The notes: generated by a model from the letters alone, not told the origin. Counted from the stretch's first letter, positions 32,189 through 42,596 are shown. The stretch: DNA of 64,000 nt from Bartonella alsatica (GCF_013388295.1 NZ_CP058235.1:970001-1034000), one strand, 5' to 3'. Numbers and translations: made by a program.

Positions 32189-34150
32189 ATGATATACCAG
32201 ATAGGAATTTTTTTAAAATCAGGGACCATGCGCAGTGTATTTATAGGTCTATGCTTTGTCTGTGCTTTTCCTCAATCACTTGCAGCATTTGAATTTTTCG
32301 GCATTCCTCTTTTTAGTCAAAAGAAAACAAATTTTTCTTCGTATAGTGCCAGTGCTACAGAGAAATTTTATAAGGTTGATGTTGTTGCCCCACCGGGAGC
32401 GCCATTAAAAGGTATTAAAATAGTCAAGTCTGTTTCTTCTCTTGTTGCTGATAAAGATAAAGCATTTAGTTCTTCTGGTTTGTTAGCTAAAGCCCGTTCA
32501 GATTATCGGGCCATTCTTTCTGCCCTTTATGCTGATGGTCGTTATGGCGGTGTTATTAGTATCAAAATTAATGGTTTAGAAGTTGCTGATTTAAGTCCTG
32601 TGACTCAACTCCCAGCGCAATCCCATGTTGTTATTACGGTTGATGCCGGCCCACAATATGTTTTTAGTGTTGCAGGTATCGATAGAGTTGCTCCATTCGT
32701 AAAATATAAAACCAATAGAATGCCCACAATTGAAGAATTGGGTTACAAAGTTGGGACTGTTGCCAAATCTGAAATCATTCTGAAAGCAGAAGAATGGGCA
32801 ATTGAAGGGTGGCGTCGGCAAGGTTATGCTAAAGCTAAAGTTATGAAAAGTGAAGTAGTTGCTGATCATACAGCACGTTTCATTGATGCGCAGATTGCTG
32901 TTGTTCCTGGACAAGAAGCTTATTACGGACCTTTAAGCGTGCAGAATGTTAGTAAGGAGCCTCGCGTAGATTCAGCCTATATTATATGGATGACAGGGTT
33001 GAAGGTAGGCAAAAAATATGATTCTAATGCATTAACCAAGGCGAGTGAAAGACTTGCACGACTTAATGTTTTTCGTGCTGTAAATATACGTGAATCTGAT
33101 ACGATTAACTCTAATGGTAGTTTACCGCTTACGCTTGTTTTAGAAGAACGTAAATTACGTCGTTTCGGTGCAGGTGGTAGCTATTCAACATTAGATGGTG
33201 CTGGTTTTGAAGCTTATTGGATGCATAATAATCTTTTTGGCCATGCAGAAAACCTTAAGATTGAAACGAAAATAAGCGGTATTGGCAGCAGCAAAGGGGA
33301 ATCATATAATCTGAAAAATTTTGATTATCTTTTTGGCAGTACATTTGTGAAGCCTGGTATAGTTACTCCTGATACAGACTTTAAGGCAGAACTAAAAATA
33401 CAGCAAGATGTTTTAGACAATTATACGACAAAAGCTATCAGAGGAAAGTTAGGTATAACGCATATTTTTAATGATAATTTATCGGGACAAGTTGCTGTAG
33501 AAGTTTCTAATGGTTATTCACGCGATATTTATTTTGGGAACCGTAATTTTACAACGATTGGATTACCGAGTGGTTTAATTTATGATAGCCGTAAAAATAA
33601 ATTCAATGCAACAAAAGGCTTGTATGGTGAAGTAGTTGTTGAACCTTTTTATGAAATGCGCTCTAACGATTTTGTAGCAAAACTGACTGTGGAAGGTCGT
33701 TCTTATTGGGCATTGGATGAAAAGGATCATTTTGTTTTTGCAGCACGGGCAAAGTTTGGTACAATTCTTGGGAGTAATATAGCACAAGTACCTTCCGATA
33801 CGCTCTTTTTTGCTGGTGGTGGTGGATCTGTTCGCGGTTATGCTTATCGTAATATTGGTATCAAAACAGAAAAGGGTGCTATTGTTGGTGGTCGGGCACT
33901 TATTGAAGGGTCGGCAGAATTACGTCTTTCTTTAAATGATAATATAGGGCTTGTCAGTTTTCTTGATGGAGGTCTCGTAGGGGAAAAAGCGCGTTTTGAT
34001 TTTTCTCAAAAAATAAAATGGGGAGTGGGTATTGGAGGTCGGTATATGACAGGTCTTGGGCCTCTACGCGTTGATTTAGCCTTTCCTTTTAAGCGAGAGA
34101 AAGGTGATCCTCGCATTGGTTTTTACGTAGGTATAGGGCAAGCGTTTTAA
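32189..34150 (+). CDS. tamA: Translocation and assembly module TamA (Omp85 outer-membrane protein)
   Basis: Outer-membrane partner of TamB in outer-membrane protein/autotransporter assembly and envelope lipid transfer. A signal peptide is visible (RSVFIGLCFVCAFPQSLAA), then POTRA-like domains and a 16-strand-type barrel containing the Omp85 loop motif SVRGYAYR; the last residue is Phe. Three in-frame starts are possible: TTG 32171, ATG 32189 and ATG 32228. 32189 is chosen, with AAGG 11 bases upstream, but 32228 would also give a workable signal peptide. The stop overlaps the tamB ATG by one base. Confidence 0.9.
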   Translation: MIYQIGIFLKSGTMRSVFIGLCFVCAFPQSLAAFEFFGIPLFSQKKTNFSSYSASATEKFYKVDVVAPPGAPLKGIKIVKSVSSLVADKDKAFSSSGLLAKARSDYRAILSALYADGRYGGVISIKINGLEVADLSPVTQLPAQSHVVITVDAGPQYVFSVAGIDRVAPFVKYKTNRMPTIEELGYKVGTVAKSEIILKAEEWAIEGWRRQGYAKAKVMKSEVVADHTARFIDAQIAVVPGQEAYYGPLSVQNVSKEPRVDSAYIIWMTGLKVGKKYDSNALTKASERLARLNVFRAVNIRESDTINSNGSLPLTLVLEERKLRRFGAGGSYSTLDGAGFEAYWMHNNLFGHAENLKIETKISGIGSSKGESYNLKNFDYLFGSTFVKPGIVTPDTDFKAELKIQQDVLDNYTTKAIRGKLGITHIFNDNLSGQVAVEVSNGYSRDIYFGNRNFTTIGLPSGLIYDSRKNKFNATKGLYGEVVVEPFYEMRSNDFVAKLTVEGRSYWALDEKDHFVFAARAKFGTILGSNIAQVPSDTLFFAGGGGSVRGYAYRNIGIKTEKGAIVGGRALIEGSAELRLSLNDNIGLVSFLDGGLVGEKARFDFSQKIKWGVGIGGRYMTGLGPLRVDLAFPFKREKGDPRIGFYVGIGQAF

Positions 34151-37100
34151 TGAAAAAAACTATGCGTTTATCGACTTTCTTATTAGGACTTTTGTTTCTT
34201 TTGGTGAGTGCTCTTGTTTTTGTGCAATATGGCAATTCACCCTCTAGCGAAGCAGATACGGATGAACGGTCATGGTTTATCTCTTTGGTTGAACGTGGAC
34301 TTTCAGCACCTAATCATCAAGTCCGTTTATATAATGTGCAAGGAGCGCTATCTTCTCAAACATCAATTAATACCATTACTGTGAGTGATAAAAAAGGTGT
34401 TTGGCTAAAAATTACCAATGCTAAAATGGATTGGAATCGCTTAGCATTGCTGAAGGGGCTCATAAGTATTAATCAGCTTTCAGTGGAACGGATTACGTTT
34501 TTACGCAAACCGCAGGGTAGCTCTTCTTTTATTTCTGCCCTTAAAGCAGCGAAATTTTCTTTACCAAAATTGCCACTTTCTATTTCTATCAATACACTTA
34601 CAGCTAAACATATGGCGTTTGAACAAGATCTTTTTGGTTTTTCTGCTAATGTGTTCTTAACAGGACATCTAACTTTGGCAAATGGTGACTTTGATGTTGA
34701 TATAATGGCTCACTGTTTAGATAGACCAGGATCTTTTTCTGTTTTAACGAAGATATCCAATAGCAACCGTACGGCTAATATTGATATTTCTGCTGATGAA
34801 CCGCAAAATGGTATTTTGGCAAATGTTTTTAACATTGAAGGGCGTCCTGCATTAAATATTGCCATTAAAGGTGATGGTACTTTTGATGATTTAGTTATCA
34901 AACTTTATTCGGAAGTTGATCACTACCCTGTTTTAAATGGCAATGTTATTCTTGCAAGGTTTGCAGAAGGACATAGTTTTTCTACAAAACTTGTGGGCGC
35001 TTTTGCTCCTTTAATGCCTCTTCAATATCGTGATTTCTTCAAATCTGATGTAACGTTGAAAGCAGAGGCAAGAATGACAAAAGAAGGTGTGACACACCTT
35101 GATAACATGGTGCTTCAGAGTAGAATAATGAATATTGTAGCCAATGCTGAAATAACAGCAGATGGGTTTTTGCGGCGGCTTTTTGTTGATGGAAAAATGG
35201 CTCTTGATAAAGAAAATGGAGCAGGACATTTATCTGCATCAGAAGCGCCAATGCGTGTGAATAATCTTGCTTTAAACATTGATTATGGCCGCGAAGGGAA
35301 ACAATCTTGGAATGGACGGCTTATTGTACATCATATAAGTGGTAAAAATATTCATATTCGTAATGCAATTTTTGATATGGGTGGAGTAAGCGAAAATCTT
35401 GATAATGTAGCTACTCGTCATGTTGGTATTCAGATAAAGGGAATACTTAGAGGAGTTGAAAAACGTAAGGATACATTGAGAGAAGATTTAGACCAAATAG
35501 TTCATGTACATCTAGATACAGATATTTTTTCTAAAAAACCAGTTTTGATTCATGATTTTAGTATTACGGGTCAAAATTTTTCTGCTTGGTTAAAAGGGAA
35601 AATGGAGAGTTTTATTTTTAAAGGCGATCTTGGTTTAAAAACTCAAACAATAGCTCCTTTTAGTCTGTTGAGTAAACAATCACCTTCTGGTAACGCAGAT
35701 ATTAAAGCCAAAGGAGCTATCAATTTATTAAGTGGTGTTTTTGACTTTGAATTATCAGGAATGGCTGAAAATATAAAAATAGGGATGAAACCTTTCGATC
35801 GTTTTTTCAAAGGGGCTTTCACCTTTTCAGGTGGTGCTGCTTACAATGCGACGAATTTGTTTTTACGTCGTTTGGATGTGAAAAGTCAGTACGCAAACAT
35901 AAAGGCTGATGGATATTTTTCAAATGAGAGCGCTAAAATGGATTTCTATGCTCAAATATCTGATCTTGCCAGATTGGATCCCAGAGTAAACGGTGCACTT
36001 ACAATTCAAAGTACTGCTAGAGGGCATAATAGTCTTATAAAGCTTAACACACGTGTTCATGTTGCTGAAGCATTTTTAATGGGGAAAAAGTTGCAGAATA
36101 CAACACTGACTATGAAAACACTGGTGGATAGAACATCGCCGATTGTTTCTTTAATGGGTTCTGTAAAGGGTGAAGGAATTTTTGCTAAGAAGCCATTGTA
36201 TTTATCTGCTTCTTTTAAGGATTCTGAACAGATTCGAAGACTTGAAAATATCGAGATGAGAGGGGGAAGCGCAAAAATAACAGGTGATCTTTCTCAAATG
36301 GAAGGTTTTGTTAAAGGTGCTTTGCATATTGATGCTGATGATATTTCAGTGCTTTCTGCGTTATTTTTGCAAGAAGGCAGTGGAAAAGTAAAAGGAGATT
36401 TTATTTTTGACAAACAAAATGGCAAACAAAAAGCCAATTTAAAGGCACATGTTGACCGTTTAAGTTTTGCAAAGAATAAAATTAAAAATTTGGAAATAGA
36501 AGCAAACGTGTTTGATCCTTTTAGCGTAACACAGTTTGAGGGTTTTATTAATGCAGAGCACATCCAAACACCTTTGATGATGATTAATCGTTTAAAGGCT
36601 CACGCTAATAGTAAAGATGGGCGAACAGTTTTTACTGTTCGAGCGATGTTACCTAATAATACAAATGCACAGCTTTCTGGCCATATGGTTGCGATGGGAT
36701 ATCCAGAAAATATAAAACGTGAAGTACAGATTAAAACCATAGATATTAAACAAAACAACCTGCATGCAACATTGCCTAAAGTGGCTACGATTGTTTTTGA
36801 TGAAGATGGAATGACATTAGATGAATTAGGAATTGCAATTAACGGAGGTAAAATTATCCTTGCAGGAAATATTAAAGATACTCTGAATTTGCATCTTACA
36901 ATGAATATGTTTCCCGCTGGGTTAGTCAATCTATGGAAATCCGATCTTGGAGTGGCTGGTACTGTAACAGGGCAAGTTATGATTCGTGGTAGTTTTCAAA
37001 AGCCTGATGTAATCTATGATATAAAAGGTGAAGGACTGACGACTGTTGCACTTCAATATAAAGAAATAAGGCCTTTTGTGCTTACTGCTGCAGGTAAAAC

Positions 37101-38796
37101 AATAGACAAGAACCTTATTGTGAATGCAACTTTAACAGGAGAAGAAGTGCAAGCACAAGCAAAGGGGCGTATATCTTTAGATCACAACAAACTTGATCTT
37201 CATGTTAACTTGCAAAGTTTGCCTGCACGTTTGATTAATAATTTTATTGAAAGACAAGCGCTTGGAGGAACAATTGTAGGTAAGGCCGATATTACTGGAA
37301 CCATGAAGGATCCATCTGCTCATTTTGAGCTTTCTAGTCAAAGTTTGACTGCTATGACACATAAAGGACCTATGTTGATTAATATGAATACTCGTGGTTC
37401 TTATAAAAAAGCAATTTTTCATATTGAGAATATGGTAGCAACTGGAGATAAAGGATTAGATCTCTCCATAAATGGACCTGTTTTCTTAAATAGTTCAGAG
37501 GTTAAATTAAATATTAAAGGGACAATGCCCCTTGCTTTTGTTGATCTATTATTAGCGAAGCGTGGAGCGTATATAACAGGCATGGCCAAAATTGATACAA
37601 CTATTAATGGTGCATTACTTAAGCCACAATTGATGGGAAGTTTTTCTATAACCAATGGTAACTTTTTTGATTCAAAAACAAATTTAGGACTGAACGATGT
37701 GACAATTGAAGGTAAACTAAATGGAGATCATATTTTTATAGAGAAAGCTTCAGCTTCTTCATCTAAGGGGGGATTAGTTTCTGCTTCAGGTCGTATCTCT
37801 AATAATCTACAACCAGATTTGGTACTTCATCTTGACCACGCTAATTATAATGATGGTTCTATGATTTTTGCAACATTGTCAGGAAAAATGACAATGAGAG
37901 GTGATTTTTGGGATGATCTTGTGATTGGCGGTGATATCACGGTTGAAAAAGCTGAAGTTTTTGTGCCTGATCATTTTCGAAATGCAAAGTTTCTTGATAT
38001 TAAAAATAAGAACTTAACAAAATCAATTCAAAAAACGCTTAAACGTGCTGATGTTAAGGACACAAACGCAAATCGTAGTGTTTCTCAAAAATCTTCATCT
38101 GTTGTGCTATCAAATATGCGTATTACAGCGCGTAATCAGTTTTTTGTACGTGGTCGAGGATTAGATACTGAACTAGGAGGACGCATTAATATAGCAGGTC
38201 CATTGAATGATGTGCACCCGGTTGGTGAGTTTCAGATGATTCGTGGACGTTTTGATATTCTTTCACAGCATCTTAATTTTGATCAAGGACAAGCGAGTTT
38301 TAGCGGTAATCTTAACCCTACCGTTTATTTTGTGGCAAACAAGAATAGTGGTGATATTCGCGTTACTGTAACTGTAAGTGGAACGATTGATAGTCTTGAT
38401 GTTAATTTTTCTTCACAACCAAATTTGCCACAGGACGAGATTTTAGCACGTTTGATTTTTAATCGTTCTCTTAATGAATTATCACCATTTCAGATTGCCC
38501 AGCTCGCGGCAACGGCAGCTGATTTTGCAGGTGCTTCTAATACATCTTTATTGAATACTCTACGGACTAAAATTGGTCTTGATGATCTTGATGTTATCGT
38601 TGATGAAAAGGGAAATACTGGCTTACGTATTGGACGTTATATACACAACAACATTTATTTAGGTTTTGAAGCGGGATCAGATGGAATGACAAAGGGAACG
38701 ATTAATTTGGATATTTCGCGTCATCTTAAAGCTAAAGGTGCCGTAGGAAATGAAAAGAATTCTAGTGTTGGTCTATTTTATGAAAGAGATTATTAA
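34150..38796 (+). CDS. tamB: Translocation and assembly module TamB
   Basis: AsmA-like protein anchored in the inner membrane that spans the periplasm to TamA. The N-terminal anchor is at about residues 8-26 (TFLLGLLFLLVSALVFV). The 1548 residues consist mostly of repeated beta-rich segments. The C-terminal DUF490 domain holds GGRINIAGPLNDVHPVGEF and ends SSVGLFYERDY. No frameshift is seen over its length. Overlap with tamA by TAATG implies coupled translation. In Bartonella, whose surface is rich in autotransporters, this pair is likely important, but that is inference. Confidence 0.93.
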   Translation: MKKTMRLSTFLLGLLFLLVSALVFVQYGNSPSSEADTDERSWFISLVERGLSAPNHQVRLYNVQGALSSQTSINTITVSDKKGVWLKITNAKMDWNRLALLKGLISINQLSVERITFLRKPQGSSSFISALKAAKFSLPKLPLSISINTLTAKHMAFEQDLFGFSANVFLTGHLTLANGDFDVDIMAHCLDRPGSFSVLTKISNSNRTANIDISADEPQNGILANVFNIEGRPALNIAIKGDGTFDDLVIKLYSEVDHYPVLNGNVILARFAEGHSFSTKLVGAFAPLMPLQYRDFFKSDVTLKAEARMTKEGVTHLDNMVLQSRIMNIVANAEITADGFLRRLFVDGKMALDKENGAGHLSASEAPMRVNNLALNIDYGREGKQSWNGRLIVHHISGKNIHIRNAIFDMGGVSENLDNVATRHVGIQIKGILRGVEKRKDTLREDLDQIVHVHLDTDIFSKKPVLIHDFSITGQNFSAWLKGKMESFIFKGDLGLKTQTIAPFSLLSKQSPSGNADIKAKGAINLLSGVFDFELSGMAENIKIGMKPFDRFFKGAFTFSGGAAYNATNLFLRRLDVKSQYANIKADGYFSNESAKMDFYAQISDLARLDPRVNGALTIQSTARGHNSLIKLNTRVHVAEAFLMGKKLQNTTLTMKTLVDRTSPIVSLMGSVKGEGIFAKKPLYLSASFKDSEQIRRLENIEMRGGSAKITGDLSQMEGFVKGALHIDADDISVLSALFLQEGSGKVKGDFIFDKQNGKQKANLKAHVDRLSFAKNKIKNLEIEANVFDPFSVTQFEGFINAEHIQTPLMMINRLKAHANSKDGRTVFTVRAMLPNNTNAQLSGHMVAMGYPENIKREVQIKTIDIKQNNLHATLPKVATIVFDEDGMTLDELGIAINGGKIILAGNIKDTLNLHLTMNMFPAGLVNLWKSDLGVAGTVTGQVMIRGSFQKPDVIYDIKGEGLTTVALQYKEIRPFVLTAAGKTIDKNLIVNATLTGEEVQAQAKGRISLDHNKLDLHVNLQSLPARLINNFIERQALGGTIVGKADITGTMKDPSAHFELSSQSLTAMTHKGPMLINMNTRGSYKKAIFHIENMVATGDKGLDLSINGPVFLNSSEVKLNIKGTMPLAFVDLLLAKRGAYITGMAKIDTTINGALLKPQLMGSFSITNGNFFDSKTNLGLNDVTIEGKLNGDHIFIEKASASSSKGGLVSASGRISNNLQPDLVLHLDHANYNDGSMIFATLSGKMTMRGDFWDDLVIGGDITVEKAEVFVPDHFRNAKFLDIKNKNLTKSIQKTLKRADVKDTNANRSVSQKSSSVVLSNMRITARNQFFVRGRGLDTELGGRINIAGPLNDVHPVGEFQMIRGRFDILSQHLNFDQGQASFSGNLNPTVYFVANKNSGDIRVTVTVSGTIDSLDVNFSSQPNLPQDEILARLIFNRSLNELSPFQIAQLAATAADFAGASNTSLLNTLRTKIGLDDLDVIVDEKGNTGLRIGRYIHNNIYLGFEAGSDGMTKGTINLDISRHLKAKGAVGNEKNSSVGLFYERDY

Positions 38797-39081
38797 AAAT
38801 TCAAGTTCTTAAATTCCAGCTTCTTAAGTTTTATGCACTTAGCGCTTTTGATTAGAAAAAGATTTAAGTATGGATTGGAAATTCCATAAAAGAAAAATAC
38901 TTCTATCAAATCGCAAAAAAATATATCCGAAGTGTTTGATTTTTTTGTTTATTGTGTTCTTTAATAGAGTCGTACTCTTTATGAAAAACGGCATACCATT
39001 ATATTTTTCATTTATATACTTATTTTAGCATTTCTCGTTACTTCCAACTCTATTTCGTGAGCAACTGACCATGAGGTAGAA

Positions 39082-39113
39082 CGTAAAACCCACTAGGTGG
39101 TGATATTTTTACG
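39082..39113. other. Nested hairpin
   Basis: Outer arms CGTAAAA and TTTTACG enclose an inner CCCAC-TAG-GTGG stem. It sits at the left edge of repeat copy 2. It could act as a terminator for tamB or be part of the repeat. Confidence 0.4.
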
Positions 39114-39370
39114 CAACAGCATCATCATTTATGTGCTATCTTTCAATGTTGTATTACTTTTCCATTGCAATAGTTCATGAGTGGTATTCTTAATTCTTTC
39201 TTAAAAGGTTTTTTATTCACACGTTGACCTTTTTTATGGTGTGCAAGCGAACAATTTTTTTGATTTTGAATGCAAAGATTTAACTGAAAAAATTTTGCAT
39301 TATTTGAAGTTCTTATTCAAATTATAAAATGATAAATTATCATTATAGGTCAATTTGTTTATATATTATT
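39095..39370 (+). repeat. Dispersed intergenic repeat, copy 2
   Basis: Shares the GTGCAAGCGAACAATTTTTTTG core (39241-39262) and the ATAAATTATCATTATA..TCAATTTG block (39332-39356) with copies near 16.2-16.5 and 61.9-62.1 kb, in the same orientation. This copy holds the best-kept palindrome. Confidence 0.5.
39328..39344. promoter_or_regulatory. Fur-box-like palindrome
   Basis: AATGATAA-A-TTATCATT, a perfect 8-1-8 inverted repeat close to the classical Fur box core (TGATAAT-ATTATCA). No gene starts directly downstream on either strand, so function is doubtful; it may be a relic or serve an unseen small RNA. Confidence 0.35.
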
Positions 39371-39652
39371 GAAGATGCATTTGATAAAGTAATGTTTTTT
39401 GTAAAATATCCATCATAGTTATGTAGTATTTCCCTGCTTAAATGGTAAGAAATGATAAAAATATAGCTTTTATCACTAATAACATGTGTATTTTTAAATT
39501 ATTCAAGAAGGTTAGGTACTCGAGTAATAGCGTTTCCGTTCTTAGATGTGAGAATAAAACGAAAATTTGATCCAAAATACCCACTACAGCAAAAAGTTTT
39601 AAACTAAACCTTTCCGTGCTTTTTTTTAATGCTTTCTTCGCATACTGAGTTT

Positions 39653-39681
39653 AGTTATAGTGTATAGTGCGAACTATAACT
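39653..39681. other. Inverted repeat AGTTATAG/CTATAACT
   Basis: Perfect 8-bp arms separated by 13 bases, with an inner partial repeat TATAGTG. No T run follows, so an operator or decayed element is more likely than a terminator. Confidence 0.3.
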
Positions 39682-40065
39682 GACAGCACAGGGAGGGATT
39701 TAGAAAAAGATGTATAGATCATTACAGCTTTACTACCATAGTCCTTAACAAGTTTTTACAAAACTTAATATGAATTTCCTTTACGCATATTAGAATTGAT
39801 AAAATTTATGGCTATTTACCTAAGGAAAGGGGAATCCCTTGCTATCAACCCCCTATTTTAAAAACAAAATAAACGCTTTCAATAAAACAATAAGTAAGAT
39901 TTTCAATTCTCATACAAATTCTAGAAACGCATTTCAATAAACCATAAATTTTTTTCTCGTAGCTATACTTTATATAATACTTTTTTATGCTACCTCTCTG
40001 TTCTTTGCAAAAGAAACTGATCATCTATCTAGTTTTATCTTAAATCTTACTTAAGAATTTAGAAA

Positions 40066-41832
40066 TTAGAACGTGTGCTTTTTGAATTGGTCATTATACA
40101 GTTTTTTATAAAAACTATTTTCCTTTGCCAACAATTCTTCTTGGGTACCTTGTTCAATAAGTTGACCATTTTTTATAACAACAATTTTATGAGCACGAGA
40201 AATCGTTGAAAGACGATGGGCAATGATGATAGTGGTGCGTCCTTTGGTGAGGTGATGAAGCGCTTCATTAATTTGTGTTTCAGTACGCGAATCTAACGCA
40301 CTTGTTGCTTCATCAAGAATTAGAATTTCACTGTTATGAATGATAGCTCTAGCAATAGCGATTCGTTGTTTTTGTCCACCTGAAAGATTACAGCCATTAT
40401 CACCGATCTGTGTATTATAACCATTCGGTAGATTCATAATAAAGTCGTGAGCATTGGCTGTTTTTGCTGCTTTGATAATGTCGTCGTCACTGGCTCTGTC
40501 TTTTCCAAGTCCGATGTTATATTTAACGGTTCCTTGAAAGAGAAAAGTATCCTGCCCTACATAAGCCATCAGCTTTCTAAGAGAGCGAAATGTAGTATAG
40601 CGGATGTCTTGTTCATTGATCAATATGCGCCCCTTTTGGGGGTCATAAAGGCGCATAATAAGGTTGATAACGGTTGATTTTCCTGAACCAGATGGTCCTA
40701 CCAACGCTGTCATTTTTCCAGGTTCTATTTCTAGATTGATGTTCTTTAATACCATTTGGTCATCCGTATATGCAAAAGAAACATCTTCGAAACGGATACT
40801 TCCTTGTATTTTAACCAGATCCTTAGCTTTTTCATGTTCTATAACTGTAAGAGGGTGATCAAGTACGTCAAACATTGTACGAATATTAACTAAACCAGCT
40901 TCAATTTTAACTCGTACGTTTGCTAGCCTTTTGGCCGGCTCATAAGCAAGAAGCAAAGCAACAATAAAGGACATAAATTCACCTTGAACGCCTGTGCGTT
41001 GGGTTGCAAGGTAGCCAGAAAAACAGATAATACCCGCAATGGCAATACCAGCTAGTGTTTCCATAATCGGATTTGTAATAGCTTGAAGTGTTGCAATAGT
41101 GTTTGCTTGTTTTTCCACATCGCTAATAGCTTTGTTCATACGTTTTTTCATTAATTCTTCTAATGAAAAGGCTTTGATGACTCGAATACCAATAGAACTT
41201 TCTTGTACAATTTTGATGATTTCACTGAGTGAAAAAAGTTCTTTTTCGACAAGGCATCGAATACGTTTTAAAGCCATTCGAATTCCTAAAAAAGCTAGTG
41301 GTCCTACTATTAAAGTAATAGCGATTAAAGTGCAATTTTGAATAAACATGACAAGCAATAGACCACTAACAGAAAGCAAATCACGCACAAAAGTTGTGAT
41401 AATTGTATCAATAATATTACGCACTGCTGTAGCATTGTGAGTTACGCGGACAAGAAGATCAGATGAAGTATTATTGTGATAAAAAGAGACACCCTGTTCC
41501 ATAAGGCGCGCGTAAATTTTACGCTGTTGTTCAGCAACGATGCTGTTACCTGCTTTGCTCAAAAAATAAGTTTGGGAGAAAGTAGCAATTCCTTTGAGAA
41601 TGAAAATGAAAGCAATGATGCTAGAAATAAAAACAATCATAGCAAAATTCTGCGCATCAATAATATAATTGACAACGTCACGCATAATCCATGCGCTGGC
41701 TGCAGTTGTACAAGCAATGATGATCATTGAAAAAATAGCAGCACTGTACCAACGCACGTGTTTATAAAAATTTTCTTGTAAAAGACGGATTATAAGATAT
41801 TTATCAAGAGTAGAAATTCGTTTTTTTATCAT
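40066..41832 (-). CDS. MsbA-type ABC exporter (fused permease and ATPase)
   Basis: A half-transporter that would work as a homodimer in the inner membrane. The first 320 residues hold about six membrane segments; the ATPase shows Walker A VGPSGSGKST, Q-loop VGQDTFLFQGTV, signature LSGGQKQRIA, Walker B ILILDEATSALD and H-loop IIAHRLSTI. Its 588 residues match MsbA-like lipid or drug exporters. Lipid A or phospholipid flipping is plausible but not provable from sequence. It is flanked by a large gap downstream and a hairpin upstream, so it is probably transcribed alone. Confidence 0.85.
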   Translation of the reverse strand: MIKKRISTLDKYLIIRLLQENFYKHVRWYSAAIFSMIIIACTTAASAWIMRDVVNYIIDAQNFAMIVFISSIIAFIFILKGIATFSQTYFLSKAGNSIVAEQQRKIYARLMEQGVSFYHNNTSSDLLVRVTHNATAVRNIIDTIITTFVRDLLSVSGLLLVMFIQNCTLIAITLIVGPLAFLGIRMALKRIRCLVEKELFSLSEIIKIVQESSIGIRVIKAFSLEELMKKRMNKAISDVEKQANTIATLQAITNPIMETLAGIAIAGIICFSGYLATQRTGVQGEFMSFIVALLLAYEPAKRLANVRVKIEAGLVNIRTMFDVLDHPLTVIEHEKAKDLVKIQGSIRFEDVSFAYTDDQMVLKNINLEIEPGKMTALVGPSGSGKSTVINLIMRLYDPQKGRILINEQDIRYTTFRSLRKLMAYVGQDTFLFQGTVKYNIGLGKDRASDDDIIKAAKTANAHDFIMNLPNGYNTQIGDNGCNLSGGQKQRIAIARAIIHNSEILILDEATSALDSRTETQINEALHHLTKGRTTIIIAHRLSTISRAHKIVVIKNGQLIEQGTQEELLAKENSFYKKLYNDQFKKHTF

Positions 41833-41961
41833 GAAGTGCTTCTATATTCTATCGTTGTTTTATGCAAGATTGAAGCACTCTTATTAAAGGCATTTAGTTT
41901 CTTTGATAAAAAGATGTATTCTTTTTAATAAAGAGGTCGCTAAACAGTTACTACTCACTTA

Positions 41962-41992
41962 AAAGCACCACTACAACATTCTGTGGTGCTTT
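41962..41992 (-). terminator. infC terminator
   Basis: Read on the minus strand after infC: AAAGCACCAC, an 11-base loop, GTGGTGCTTT, then TTAAG. The 10-bp stem is perfect and ends in a short T run. Confidence 0.65.
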
Positions 41993-42045
41993 CAAAGCAC
42001 TTAATTCTGAATGATTTGTATTTTATACATGCTTCCAATAAAAAA

Positions 42046-42582
42046 TCATTTAGCTGCTATCACCATCATCATTTGACGGCCTTCGAGCTTTGGCTCAGAT
42101 TCGATTTTAGCAATTTCACTTGTATCTTCTTTAACCCGCTGAAGAAGCTTTAATCCAAGATCTTGGTGAGCCATTTCACGACCACGAAAACGCAAAGTAA
42201 TCTTTACTTTATCACCATTACCAATAAAACGATGGATAGCCTTAAGCTTTACGCCATAATCATGAACATCAACATTCGGCCGCATCTTAATTTCTTTGAT
42301 TTCAATAATCTTTTGTTTTTTACGTGTCTCAGCTGCTTTTTTTTGGGTCTGATATTTTAATTTTCCCAAATCAATGATTTTACACACGGGTGGTTCTGCA
42401 TTTGGGACAATTTCAACCAAATCAAGCCCTGCATCTGCGGCCATAGCAAGCGCTTCCTGTATTGCAACGACTCCCTGATGTTGTCCCTCGTCATTGATAA
42501 GTTGAACACGAGGAACTCGAATATCCTGATTTGAACGCGGTCCATCTTTCTGGGTAGGTGTTATTTTAAAGGGTCTGCGAAT
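42046..42582 (-). CDS. infC: Translation initiation factor IF-3, AUU start
   Basis: Binds the 30S subunit and checks start-codon selection. The conserved protein begins before any ATG: the frame reads [17 protein letters not shown] from an ATT at 42580-42582, with AAGGAG eight bases upstream (42591-42596). This gives 178 residues, the standard IF-3 length. Taking the first ATG (42444) would lose 46 conserved residues ([14 protein letters not shown]...). The rare AUU codon lets IF-3 repress its own translation in E. coli. No rpmI-rplT follows; a terminator lies 54 bases downstream. Confidence 0.95.
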   Translation of the reverse strand: MRRPFKITPTQKDGPRSNQDIRVPRVQLINDEGQHQGVVAIQEALAMAADAGLDLVEIVPNAEPPVCKIIDLGKLKYQTQKKAAETRKKQKIIEIKEIKMRPNVDVHDYGVKLKAIHRFIGNGDKVKITLRFRGREMAHQDLGLKLLQRVKEDTSEIAKIESEPKLEGRQMMMVIAAK

Positions 42583-42596
42583 GGTTTATGCTCCTT
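42580..42596 (-). promoter_or_regulatory. infC ribosome site and AUU start codon
   Basis: AAGGAG, eight bases, then ATT. The strong ribosome site combined with a codon that IF-3 rejects is the known basis of IF-3 autoregulation in enterobacteria; its operation here is inferred. Confidence 0.8.

Larger units (their letters stand above)
38797..40065. other. Gene-free gap between tamB and the exporter
   Basis: About 1.27 kb between convergent genes, with no credible gene. It contains a nested hairpin at 39082-39113, dispersed repeat copy 2 (39095-39370) with a perfect Fur-box-like palindrome (39328-39344), and an inverted repeat at 39653-39681. A 70-codon open stretch on the minus strand (about 39440-39650) has no start and no recognisable relatives. 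Confidence 0.45.

Noticed and set aside
39440..39650. Minus-strand open stretch of about 70 codons
   Set aside because: No start codon near its beginning and no family resemblance; such lengths occur by chance.
42046..42444. IF-3 starting at the ATG at 42444
   Set aside because: This would drop the conserved N-terminal domain, which is fully encoded upstream from an AUU with a strong ribosome site.
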